A stretch of DNA of 64,000 nucleotides from NCBI GenBank assembly GCA_023653785.1, contig JAMKCH010001700.1, positions 1 to 64,000 of the forward strand, read 5' to 3'. Origin of the DNA: Ophioderma brevispina (Eukaryota > Echinodermata > Ophiuroidea > Amphilepidida > Ophiodermatidae). Shown piece by piece: positions 22,744-33,673 of this stretch (position 1 is the first letter of the stretch; each line of letters starts with the position of its first letter). Below the pieces are notes generated by a model that saw nothing but the letters and a program-made list of their open reading frames with translations, was not told the origin of the DNA and searched no databases. The position numbers were made by a program, and so were the translations under genes.

Positions 22744-23757
22744 ATTAATTGTGTTCTGCGGTAGGCCCATATGATCTTGTACAGAGTCTGCACATGATGT
22801 TGGTGGTTTTGGGGCAACATTGATCTGCTGATTCCAAATCTTGATGCAATGTGTCATCCTTGAGCATTTTTAGAGGTAGAAGAGGAGGGATTGACATTTT
22901 TTTCTTAAGAAACATGATAGAAACTTAAGTCTTTGGGTAAATAATAAGTGTATCACAAAGTACTCAAAAAACCTGCAATTTCAAATTTCTTGCATATTAA
23001 TTAGCTAATTTCCATATTTAATTAGCGCAAATTACACAGGTTTGGAAAAAATGTAGCTCCGCAATAAAATGTCACAGAAAGTTGATTGAGGTGTCAAATT
23101 AAAGCTTTTGAAAAGATCTATGCATTGCGCATTGGTCTAACTTGAAGGATAGCACATCCCACAATAGAGGGGGTTGGTATAACCAAAAATATGATTTGAC
23201 ACACATGAATTTTGGAACATCTGACCAAACCTGAAAACTATCGAACCGAATGTCCGATTTGAATGGGATAAAAAGTATTTTAATGCGAAAAAATGTGCTC
23301 TGTTGAATAATGTAGAAACAAATTTTTGAAAAAAATATTAATTTTGGGGGGTTTAATCCCTCCCCTTCTACCTTAACATTTTGAGATATGGAATGGTGTA
23401 AATTAACAGGGGCAAATTTTGTAACTGTGTCATACTGGGTTAAAAGGTGCATAGACATGTTCATCTGGTTCAAGGATGAAAAAAAGTTATAATTTCCTAT
23501 ATCTACAACCGTCTCTGTTTGCACGACAGGCAAAAAACTGTTTAAGGTCATCTTGGGGATATATAGCATTGATAATAATACGAGTGATTTCAAGTTGTTC
23601 GTATGGGAATGTTAAAACCGGAAATATACATTTACTTTATGTTAATCAGCTCAAAGTTATCTAACAGAGACCAGAGACCCCATATACCCTGTGGGCTTTT
23701 ATAATATTTCCCCTTAATTGTACCACGAATGTAAGACAAATTACATAACATGTAATT
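22744..23757. other. no gene recognised; 164-codon minus frame judged non-coding
   Basis: Holds a minus open frame at 23099-23593 with no motif and low-complexity hydrophobic composition. TTAATTAGCTAATTTCC and ATTTAATTAGCG at 22998-23027 form a small imperfect repeat. The sequence style (GTCAAATTAAAGCTTTT) resembles a noncoding dispersed repeat. Confidence 0.35.
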
Positions 23758-25519
23758 TGCATTGCTATCTAACACCAAGCATGAAGAATTTGAGCAAATT
23801 TTGAGAGGAATCTGTCCAATGTAAAAGTTTTATCCTAGGATGACCTTGAGCCATTTTAAGCCTCCTGTGTTAAAAGTTATTGTTTAGATATAGCAAAACT
23901 ATACCTTTTTTAATCCTTAGTATTTCTCCGCTGCTCCAGGAGCATATGACATTGTGCATTCAAATATGCTCCAGGAGCATATTTGACTTGCATTATTTTC
24001 TAGATTATGCTCCAGATCATGGTCCTGGACCATATGCTCCTGGAGGATAATTTAGGGCCAAAATCTCTTAGAAGTCCTTTCAAGGAATAAGCAATTCTGT
24101 ACTTCCGGTTCAGGATGAGTATCGGAAAGTGCAATTGAGCCAGGTCAGAGCAGACGATCAGTGTAGTGAATAACTTGAATTGAGAAAATATGAAATTGTA
24201 AACCATACCAGCTTTTCTATAATTCCCGGCACAAGCTCGCAAGTGGTTCTTCACCATCACAGTGACATAGCGGCTGTGCATTTGCAGACAATCATCTACC
24301 CATGAAGGGAACGCCATTCAAATTGTACAGAAATCGCCACTCGCGATAAATATACAATTTACACGTGACCAAGGGCTATAGGTTGGACATGCGCAGTAGG
24401 AAATCAAAAAGGGCTCCTACATAATGTATTGGAATCCCCTAATTCAATGTTTTTAGTTCGGCTGTTATTGTTGTTATTTTTTAGTTGTTTGTTAGTTCGG
24501 TAGTTCGGTTGTTTATTTGTTCGGCTGTTTGTTTGTTTCTTTTTTCACTCATTTTTGTTCTGTTATTTTGTTTAGTTTTGCTCTGATGATATTCCACTAG
24601 AAACACTACATAGAAAATCACACCTCCTTATTCCGGACTTTTACCAAAAAGATGTACGCAGTAATGTTACATAATTTTGTGCAAAAAGCCTTTAGACATG
24701 AATGGATATTCCCTTTAAAGGTTAACTGAACAAATAACGCAATATTAAATTGTAGTTTTGCAGAGCCAAATATAACCATCCCCAAAACATGGTTACAATG
24801 TCACCCAACAGCTTTTAGGCGATTGTCAGAAATGTTAAAAACATTTCAAGCAAGTGTTAAACATAACAAAACATTTTCAAAACCCTTTCAAAACGTTTTA
24901 CTTAAAAGGTTTCAAGAAAATGTTTTCCAAACCTTTTTGAGTCCCGATATTAAACGCTCTTATAACCTCTTAAACACTTAGACAAAATGTCTGCATTTTC
25001 ACAACAAAGCTTAACCTAAAATATAAACTGTGGTTAAAATTTAAAAAAATATTTACGTGCTAAAGATAAAGTGGCTAATCTGTAGTTTTTAACTGAAGTG
25101 AAGCCGCAAAACAAAGCAATCAATGTTTTTCATTTCTGAGCTTCTTACCGATAACGATATGCAAGAAGATGCAAGAAGATTAAAACTCAAATGTCAGACG
25201 TGAGAATCCAGGTCTTACGCTGTGAAAATCCAATTAAAGCAGGATGGTTTCAAATTGAATTTTGAAAAAGTGGATTTTTCTACCTGTATACTGTCAATAA
25301 ATACACTGTACAAATAATATGTTCATGTAACCTGTAAGGTAAACGATGGTTTGGAATTTAAAGCGGCACTGGCGCATTTTCAGAAAATATGAAATTTCTT
25401 CAATTTGCTCGCAAATGATAGGTCATTTGAAGAATAGAGATATATTTTACACATAAAAGTAACATCCCCAAAAACAGAGAGGGACATTAATAAGAGGCTA
25501 GAGACATCCAGGTAATTTG
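23758..25519. repeat. 1.76-kb block, copy 1 of 3
   Basis: Starts TGCATTGCTATCTAACACC and ends CATCCAGGTAATTTG, where it is cut off inside a TTAA-type MITE whose left end is near 25357. It contains a minus open frame of 105 codons (24000-24317) that reappears in copies 2 and 3, and a cluster of odd palindromes at 23935-24055. Directly followed by exactly 50 A. Confidence 0.95.

Positions 25520-25569
<50 letters not shown>
25520..25569. repeat. run of exactly 50 A between copies 1 and 2
   Basis: 50 consecutive A. The same length recurs at 27331-27380 at the same point of the repeat. This looks like a gap placeholder or a technical joint more than a genomic poly-A. Confidence 0.95.
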
Positions 25570-25571
<2 letters not shown>

Positions 25572-27330
25572 CATTGCTATCTAACACCAAGCATGAAGAA
25601 TTTGAGCAAATTTTGAGAGGAATCTGTCCAATGTAAAAGTTTTATCCTAGGATGACCTTGAGCCATTTTAAGCCTCCTGTGTTAAAAGTTATTGTTTAGA
25701 TATAGCAAAACTATACCTTTTTTAATCCTTAGTATTTCTCCGCTGCTCCAGGAGCATATGACATTGTGCATTCAAATATGCTCCAGGAGCATATTTGACT
25801 TGCATTATTTTCTAGATTATGCTCCAGATCATGGTCCTGGACCATATGCTCCTGGAGGATAATTTAGGGCCAAACTCTCTTAGAAGTCCTTTCAAGGAAT
25901 AAGCAATTCTGTACTTCCGGTTCAGGATGAGTATCGGAAAGTGCAATTGAGCCAGGTCAGAGCAGACGATCAGTGTAGTGAATAACTTGAATTGAGAAAA
26001 TATGAAATTGTAAACCATACCAGCTTTTCTATAATTCCCGGCACAAGCTCGCAAGTGGTTCTTCACCATCACAGTGACATAGCGGCTGTGCATTTGCAGA
26101 CAATCATCTACCCATGAAGGGAACGCCATTCAAATTGTACAGAAATCGCCACTCGCGATAAATATACAATTTACACGTGACCAAGGGCTATAGGTTGGAC
26201 ATGCGCAGCTAGGAAATCAAAAAGGGCTCCTACATAATGATTGGATCCCTAATTCAATGTTTTTAGTTCGGTGTTATGTTGTTATTTTTTTAGTTGTTTG
26301 TTAGTTAGGTAGTTCGGGTGTTTATTTGTTCGGCGTTTGTTTGTTTCATTTTTTCACTCATTTGTTTGTTATTTTGTTTAGTTTTGCTCTGATGATATTC
26401 CACTAGAAACACACTACCATATAGAAAATCACACCTCCTTATTCCGGACTTTTACCAAAGATGTACGCAGTAATGTTACATAATTTTGTGCAAAACGCCT
26501 TAGACAGGAAGGGATATTACCCTTTAAAGGTTAACTGACACAAATAACGCAATAATTAAATTGGGTTTTGCAGAGCCAAATATAACCACCCCAAACATGG
26601 TTACAATGTCACCCAACAGCTTTTAGGCGATTGTTCAGAAATGTTAAAAACATTCAAGCAAGTGTTCAACATACAAAACATTTTCAAAACCCTTTCAAAA
26701 CGTTTTACGTAAATGGTTTCAAGAAAATGTTTTCCAAACCTTTTTGAGGTCGACGATATTAAACCGCTCTTTAACCTCTTAAACACTTAGACAAACAAAA
26801 TGTCTGCATTTTCACAACAAAGCTTAACCTAAAATATAAACTGTGGTTAAATTAAAAAAATATTTACGGTTAAAGATAAAGTGGCTAATCTGTAGTTTTA
26901 AATGAGAAGTGAAGCGCAAAACAAAGCAATCAATGTTTTTCATTTCTGAGCTTCTTACCGATAACGATATGCCAAGAAGAATGCAAGAGAGTTTAAAACT
27001 CAAATGTCATGACGTGAGAATCCAGGTCTTACGCTGTGAAAATCCAATGAAAGCAGGGAAGGTTTACAAATTGAATTTAAAAAGGGATTTTTCTACCTGT
27101 ATACTGTCAATAAATACACTGTACAAATAAATGTTCATCAACCGGTAAGTGTAAACGATGGTTGGCGATTTAAAGCGGCCACTGGCGCATTTTAGAAAAT
27201 TAGGAAATTTCTTCAATTGCTCGCAATTGATAGGTCATTTGAAGCATGCGATATCTTTTACACATAAAAGTAACATCCCCAAAAACAGAGAGGGACATAA
27301 ATAAGAGGCTAGAGACATCCAGGTAATTTG
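25570..27330. repeat. 1.76-kb block, copy 2 of 3
   Basis: Nearly identical to copy 1 up to about 26200. It then shows frequent one-base losses and gains, for example CGGTGTTATGTTGTT where copy 1 has CGGCTGTTATTGTTGTT. That error profile differs from the first part. It ends at the same GGTAATTTG as copy 1. Confidence 0.95.

Positions 27331-27380
<50 letters not shown>
27331..27380. repeat. run of exactly 50 A between copies 2 and 3
   Basis: Second run of exactly 50 A, between GGTAATTTG and TGCATTGC, as at 25520-25569. Confidence 0.95.
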
Positions 27381-27382
<2 letters not shown>

Positions 27383-28850
27383 CATTGCTATCTAACACCA
27401 AGCATGAAGAATTTGAGCAAATTTTGAGAGGAATCTGTCCAATGTAAAAGTTTTATCCTAGGATGACCTTGAGCCATTTTAAGCCTCCTGTGTTAAAAGT
27501 TATTGTTTAGATATAGCAAAACTATACCTTTTTTAATCCTTAGTATTTCTCCGCTGCTCCAGGAGCATATGACATTGTGCATTCAAATATGCTCCAGGAG
27601 CATATTTGACTTGCATTATTTTCTAGATTATGCTCCAGATCATGGTCCTGGACCATATGCTCCTGGAGGATAATTTAGGGCCAAACTCTCTTAGAAGTCC
27701 TTTCAAGGAATAAGCAATTCTGTACTTCCGGTTCAGGATGAGTATCGGAAAGTGCAATTGAGCCAGGTCAGAGCAGACGATCAGTGTAGTGAATAACTTG
27801 AATTGAGAAAATATGAAATTGTAAACCATACCAGCTTTTCTATAATTCCCGGCACAAGCTCGCAAGTGGTTCTTCACCATCACAGTGACATAGCGGCTGT
27901 GCATTTGCAGACAATCATCTACCCATGAAGGGAACGCCATTCAAATTGTACAGAAATCGCCACTCGCGATAAATATACAATTTACACGTGACCAAGGGCT
28001 ATAGGTTGGACATGCGCAGTAGGAAATCAAAAAGGGCTCCTACATAATGTATTGGAATCCCCTAATTCAATGTTTTTAGTTCGGCTGTTATTGTTGTTAT
28101 TTTTTAGTTGTTTGTTAGTTCGGTAGTTCGGTTGTTTATTTGTTCGGCTGTTTGTTTGTTTCTTTTTTCATTTGAAGCAAGTGTTAAACATAACAAAACA
28201 TTTTCAAAACCCTTTCAAAACGTTTTACTTAAAAGGTTTCAAGAAAATGTTTTCCAAACCTTTTTGAGTCCCGATATTAAACGCTCTTATAACCTCTTAA
28301 ACACTTAGACAAAATGTCTGTATTTTCACAACAAAGCTTAACCTAAAATATAAACTGTGGTTAAAATTTAAAAAAATATTTACGTGTTAAAGATAAAGTG
28401 GCTAATCTGTAGTTTTTAACTGAAGTGAAGCCGCAAAACAAAGCAATCAATGTTTTTCATTTCTGAGCTTCTTACCGATAACGATATGCCAAGAAGAATG
28501 CAAGAGAGTTTAAAACTCAAATGTCAGACGTGAGAATCCAGGTCTTACGCTGCGAAAATCCAATTAAAGCAGGATGGTTTCAAATTGAATTTTGAAAAAG
28601 TGGATTTTTCTACCTGTATACTGTCAATAAATACACTGTACAAATAATATGTTCATGTAACCTGTAAGGTAAACGATGGTTTGGAATTTAAAGCGGCACT
28701 GGCGCATTTTCAGAAAATATGAAATTTCTTCAATTTGCTCGCAAATGATAGGTCATTTGAAGAATAGAGATATATTTTACACATAAAAGTAACATCCCCA
28801 AAAACAGAGAGGGACATTAATAAGAGGCTAGAGACATCCAGGTAATTTGT
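27381..28850. repeat. 1.76-kb block, copy 3 of 3, with a ~292-bp internal deletion
   Basis: Very close to copy 1 but lacks the segment corresponding to about 24548-24841 (junction near 28170). It is the only copy that runs on into the complete MITE and unique sequence after 28850. Confidence 0.95.
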
Positions 28851-29218
28851 AGGCTAATTTTTAAGTTTGCCGTAACTTTAATCAACGAATGTGTCTATTA
28901 CATGAATATGATAGACTCGTACTCATTGATATTAAAACCACAAAGGTCACAGACCAGATAAACAAGGTGCATGCCGTGAGACTCAACTCTGGCGTTCGTT
29001 TTCTTGTGTTACATGCCATTTCCGCTTCGTCTGCTGAATTAATGTCGCCGGCGACATTAATTATAAAATCGTTCTGTTTACCCATTAGCGCACTGATTTG
29101 GGCTTAATAATTTAAGCTGAATGCTAATATATATAAAAGCTTTATAATCATGCAAAAATATCAATTTTGAAAAATCTAGAGGGCGCGCTATTTTTCAAAT
29201 GTGCAAGTGTCTCTTTAA
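28689..29218. mobile_element. 530-bp MITE with TTAA target site, copy 1
   Basis: Left end TTAA|AGCGGCACTGGCGCATTTT and right end AAATGTGCAAGTGTCTCT|TTAA are imperfect inverted repeats flanked by TTAA, the piggyBac-type target. A second, right-truncated copy is at 42612-43080. A perfect 26-bp palindrome centred on CGCCGGCG lies at 29037-29062. Open frames on both strands (plus 28889-29107, minus 28882-29085) persist in the second copy, but the differences change most codons, which argues against a protein. Confidence 0.75.
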
Positions 29219-29394
29219 TTGATGTGATATTTACTATGATGATGCGTGGAAAAGTAGACCTGTGTAGGTTGAAGCCTAGGGCACCGGAGGAGTTCTTACT
29301 CGAAAAAGTAGTACACCTGTTCGGTGAACTACAGTATCACAGAGTCGAATTCATCACGACGGAAGCTTATTGTCCAAAGCAAGGCAAATTCTAA
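29167..29394 (+). other. 75-codon frame, weakly coding-like, unrecognised
   Basis: The second half reads PRAPEEFLLEKVVHLFGELQ then YHRVEFITTEAYCPKQG and stops. Composition is better balanced than the neighbours, and an AG (CTGTGTAG) precedes it near 29268. The first part overlaps the MITE right end. No family recognised; it could be an exon fragment or a retroelement remnant. Confidence 0.2.
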
Positions 29395-29708
29395 AATAAA
29401 GCAAGATGATTAATAACAGTAAACCACCAGAGAGATAGTTGATCCCATTGAGTTGTGAATTTGACTTATTACACGTGGTGGTGAGTCATGAGCTCACCAA
29501 TCATGCTAATAAAAGTAATGATTATGAAAAGGTCATTCTGGTAACCTGACACGCTTTTCCGTTACCTAGTAAAACTAATTCCAACATTAATCGTAACATA
29601 ACCCTTAAACCAATTTAACTTGGACCATAATGAACAAATAGACCTCTGGAAAGGCAAACTGACCTCTGAGTTTTACGCAGGGTTACCGCTTCGGTTTTTA
29701 ACTTGAAG

Positions 29709-29768
29709 TCCACTGGACCACATAATTTCCAAATGTTCAGAATTGTCCAGTGGAAAATTCTGTGGTCC
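29709..29768. other. interlaced inverted repeats (pseudoknot-like order)
   Basis: TCCACTGGAC (29709) pairs with GTCCAGTGGA (29745), and GGACCACATAATTT (29715) pairs, with two mismatches, with AAATTCTGTGGTCC (29755). The order is A-B-A'-B', which cannot form one simple hairpin. Confidence 0.6.
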
Positions 29769-29789
29769 AAGACAACTTAATAAATGTTT

Positions 29790-31355
29790 GTAGTACTACT
29801 AATCGGGGCTTATCATTTTCTAAATACTCCATGAATTTACCGAAACATGTCACAAAGGGATTACATGGTACGTAATTAGGATGACCTCTACAATTATATT
29901 GGCGAATAAGGTAATTAATATTTATAAGCTGTAATTAATATTTATACTATACCTCATATGCTCTATCATCCTACCACATTAGAATTGGCTTTTGGGTTTT
30001 GTTTTTATTTAGATTAGACAAGCCGCTGTTGTTTTCCAGTTTATCTATTTCCACGCGTCTGTGTTGGACAAACGCTCGTATGACTATAATTTTGACATCG
30101 CAAAATCTATTTAATTAGATTCATCATAGAATATTCTATCAAAATTCGCTTTTTTGATAAAAAAATTAAATTAAAACAAGAAACGAACACAAATAAACCG
30201 AAGCAACAGCGTAAATATTTTTTTTTAAATCGTATATGCTTCATAAAATGTTTAAATATTGAACAATTCGCTATTACTGTCAGCCTTACGTATTTTCAAT
30301 TATTATTACACGTCAAAAACATGAATACATTACTGATGTTTTACCGTTGTTTGACCCTAATTCAATGCAGACTCGACTCATTGAATTACAGAACATCCCC
30401 TCAAATATTCAACAATTTCCTGTATTTGGCTATTCCAGTTTGGCCATTGAAATGTATTTTAAATAATGTTCAACAATTTATATAAATTAAGTTTCTAATA
30501 AGAAAAATCAGTGAATGTAGTTTCAAATTTCTCAATGTTTTTTTTTATGAGTTAGTGTTAGATTGTTTGTAATGCATATAGTTCCCAGTAATTTCTCCAG
30601 ATTCTGAAATAGGGTTTTGATCAGTTCATTCCTGGCATCGTCCAAGTCGAAAATAATATCCCCACCAACTTGCCAATGAACATTTATTTTTACATTGCAA
30701 AAATAGGATTTTATACTCACCAAACGCAGTGTACGGTAGTGTATCAGCTTTCAGATGCGTTTTATTTCACTGTATTCCTGTATTCCCCTTCTGAAGATAC
30801 GGCTGATCAAAGTATATATAACATGTGGACATTTTACAGGGTACCAGGCGTATTTCGTTTCTAGAGCGATATGTTGAATTTTCAATAAAATAATGAATAT
30901 GAAATACATTTAATATTGCCTATATCTTTTGTTTGTTTGCTTGTTTTTGTTTTCTTTTTTATTTCCCTTTGTTTTTAAATCATTTATGGCAATCGATAAA
31001 AAAATCCACGAAGCTTTTTTTCCCCGGAATGTTCCAGTAGGTCATAAATATATGTATATTTTTTTTTAAAAATTACGTTCGTTCATAGGACTATCGTTGT
31101 TACCATGGAAACCAGTGTGAAAATTAATATTATTTTTTGAACAACTTCAGAGCAAGGCCTACATGTACATAATATATATAGGTGAAAACTTTAATGTGTG
31201 AAAAATCAAGAAATCACTTGGGGCTCTTCCCCCCAAAGAAATTGGCCTCTGTAAACTAGGAGAGAAACACAAAGTTTACGTACCTTATACCAAATTAGAA
31301 AAGAGACGCCTATAATAAGATTCAGATTTGAACTTTAATCAAAGCAGGTAAGGGG
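29790..31355. other. no gene recognised; AT-rich
   Basis: Contains a 63-codon minus frame (30532-30723) with VGGDIIFDLDDARNELIKTL. A donor-like TTTG|GTGAGTAT lies at its upper edge (about 30716-30724 on the minus strand), too weak to call. GTAATTAATATTTATA-type words recur at 29907-29945. A perfect X-box-like GTTACCATGGAAAC is at 31099-31112. Confidence 0.3.
31099..31112. promoter_or_regulatory. X-box-like RFX motif
   Basis: GTTACCATGGAAAC fits the RFX-factor X-box consensus GTHNYYATRRNAAC at every position. There is no adjacent gene, so function is unproven. Confidence 0.25.
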
Positions 31356-31503
31356 TGTTTTTGTAAAGTCCACTTCTTTCTGACACACTTATGAATTCGG
31401 AAACCTTAACGGAATAAACCCCACAGTTTATGTAGTTTATTCCGTTAAGGTTTCCAAATTCATAAGCGTGTCAGAAAGAAGTGGGTCACCTTACAGAAAT
31501 ACC
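31356..31503. mobile_element. long hairpin MITE (same family as 22662-22743)
   Basis: Arms of at least 52 bp: CCACTTCTTTCTGACACAC...GGAATAAAC (to 31419) and its complement from 31434. They probably extend to 31356 and 31503 through GTATTTCTGTAAGGTGACCC-like ends. Two mismatches in the core arms. Confidence 0.85.
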
Positions 31504-31903
31504 GCAGATAAAAAAAAAAAAAAAAAAAAAATGCCTGTAATGATCAAACTGTTCCTTCTGGTATATTGCTGCATATCTTCAGTTATCTGTCTGTTCATGT
31601 CAAGATTGGTGGACATGATCTCAATTTTTGTTTCCATATCCTTTGTTACCTTTTTGAGATCATCGTTTTCACACTCCAAATCATGAACTCGTCCCTCCAG
31701 TACCTCAACTCTGTTTGTCAATGTAGCAAGGGTGTCACTTATTGCCCGTTTCACTTGGTTCTGTAGAAACTCCTTAAAATCCTCACTTGCTATAATTTCC
31801 TTAACAAATTGGGATGATGATTATGTAGTTTATTCCGTTAAGGTTTCCAAATTCATAAGCGTGTCAGAAAGAAGTGGGTCACCTTACAGAAATACCGCAG
31901 ATA
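31428..31903. repeat. 83-bp perfect direct repeat flanking a 310-bp insert
   Basis: 31428-31510 and 31821-31903 are identical and represent the right arm of the hairpin MITE. The insert between them (31511-31820) is 20 A followed by a LINE ORF1 fragment. Confidence 0.9.
31531..31820 (-). mobile_element. non-LTR retrotransposon ORF1 (coiled coil) fragment
   Basis: Minus strand. Residues run from MKRAISDTLATLTNRVEVLE through a heptad-rich, Glu/Lys/Leu-rich coil to EDMQQYTRRNSLIITGI. The ending is the hallmark of L1/RTE-type ORF1 or gag proteins, where a coil is followed by xQYSRRNxLxIxGI. The frame is open for 74 codons and breaks at the A-run, which is a T-run on this strand, so it is not a normal retroposition tail. 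The RNA-binding part that should follow is missing. Confidence 0.75.
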
Positions 31904-33673
31904 AACGTTCTGCTCGGCAGTACATCATATCGTCGTTTTTTAATATTATGACGCAAAACACAACATTTCGAATCTAATTCTGTTCCCGAGTATAGTAAAT
32001 AATTACAACAATTGCCAATTGTCTTTAGAGCCTGTCCTAGCCGCGTACGTATAGCTTTGGTTTTATATTTCATTTAATGTCGACTGCTATGTTTCAGTTA
32101 CTGCGACATCTGGTTTCCGTCACCTTGAGTTAAATATTTCAGTCACCACCACTCTTCTTACCTCTCCCCATGCAAAATATAAACGTGCATGGTTATTCCC
32201 CATTTACTGCGCTGCCTCGCTTGGATGCTTGATAACTTGCATGCTTCATGTCTTGAACTACTCCCCAACTTACGATCTTGAGAAGGCATCGCTCTAATTT
32301 TATATCGTCAGCTTATCACGAATATAGTTTCTATGGTGTCAAGTTGCTCACATTGGAGCTTAATTCATTATTTTTATTATTTATTATTGTTATAATTATT
32401 TTGCGTTAATTACTCATTGTTTCAGAAAGAATCACTCGAAGTATATGGCGGATAATGACTTCGTTCCAGTGCATTCGTCAAGATAACTTGCACTTGAGCA
32501 TGATTGTGTGGCGCTCGATCTACGAACACAGTTATCTTGACGGATGCACTCAACTCAGATCATCATCCTCATTTTAATCCGTGGTCTTATCACAGCAATC
32601 AAAATCAACAAAGGTGTGTTTAAGTTGAATATTACACACATGTTTATAACATTCGGCTGGACGTTTTGCGCAAATTTCGAATCAACAGGGCTTGAACTGT
32701 GCAAACACTAAACCAGCACAGTTCACTTTAAACGCTAGTTCCATTCAAGCTTGCTTTCGGAATTATTTTACGCAAATCGTCTTCTGGATTTCGAGTTATT
32801 TTTATCCTACAATACCCACAAATGTCAACAGTCAGTACATGTCACGTTAACATCATTTTTTTATTTGTAACTCAGGGATTATTTCAGCTTGCAGAACATC
32901 ATTTGAATCGATAGAAAATATCAGGTTGTAAACACTATGTGTTCAAATGGCACATTAAGTAAGTTAAAAACTGACCATTTCACCTAATCGGTTTAGCGTT
33001 AGTCCCTTGTTGACGTCTAGCCATTAAATGTTTACAATGTCCAAACCTAATTTCCACAAAATGTTTCATCAATAACATGTTTAATGTAGCAAAACCGCGT
33101 CTTCGTGTATTTGTGCTATTTTCTTCGTAGGGCAAAAACGAAATACTCATTCAATATGAAATTCTGAGAAATATAATGCGGATTAATGAAATCTCAAATT
33201 CGATACAAAACACAGCTGGAAAATAGAGCCCACAGCCCAGAAATAATGTAGTATCCAGGTCAGGAAACGCTAGGCTAGCTTTCAAGGCATTTAACAACTG
33301 TTAGATTATTTGATTTGTAAAAGAAGCTGTCTAAAGACTGTTCACTATAGGATAGGACATATCAGTTATTTTGATAATGAACAATGAGTAACACTAGAGA
33401 GACCGGAAGAGAGCGTACGAGTTTGTAAGTGGGTGGCAGTCGAAAAAGAAATGATCAATGTCGTCTCACATATCCCATTTTACAATTGTGACATTGGTCA
33501 TTTCTAACAATCCAGACGATAACGTAAAAGTAGGTTTAGGTACTTAAACCTTACTGATGTCGTACGTTTCCACAATGCAACGCGATATTTGCAAGGAAAT
33601 GCATACGATTTTACAAAGAACTGTCTATATAGACTATTTGGCGTAGACCAAACAACCAACTATATAACAAATT
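31904..33673. other. no gene recognised; one 21-bp hairpin
   Basis: AT-rich. Contains the 21-bp inverted repeat at 32468-32488 / 32530-32550. No splice-bounded exon seen. Confidence 0.35.
32468..32550. repeat. 21-bp inverted repeat with a 41-base loop
   Basis: AGTGCATTCGTCAAGATAACT (given here as positions 32468-32488) pairs with 32530-32550 with one mismatch. Confidence 0.8.

Noticed and set aside
23099..23593. 164-codon open frame on the minus strand
   Set aside because: Longest frame in the window but without recognisable domain. Phe/Ser/Leu-rich from A/T-rich DNA, and the surrounding sequence is of dispersed-repeat type.
25520..25569. Poly-A tail of a retroposed copy
   Set aside because: The same exact length recurs at the second joint, no target duplication is present, and the sequence before it stops inside a MITE at the identical base in both copies.
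24000..27940. 105-residue frame repeated three times (24000, 25812, 27623)
   Set aside because: Preserved only because the three copies are near-identical. No homology or selection is visible, and the copies may be an assembly artefact.
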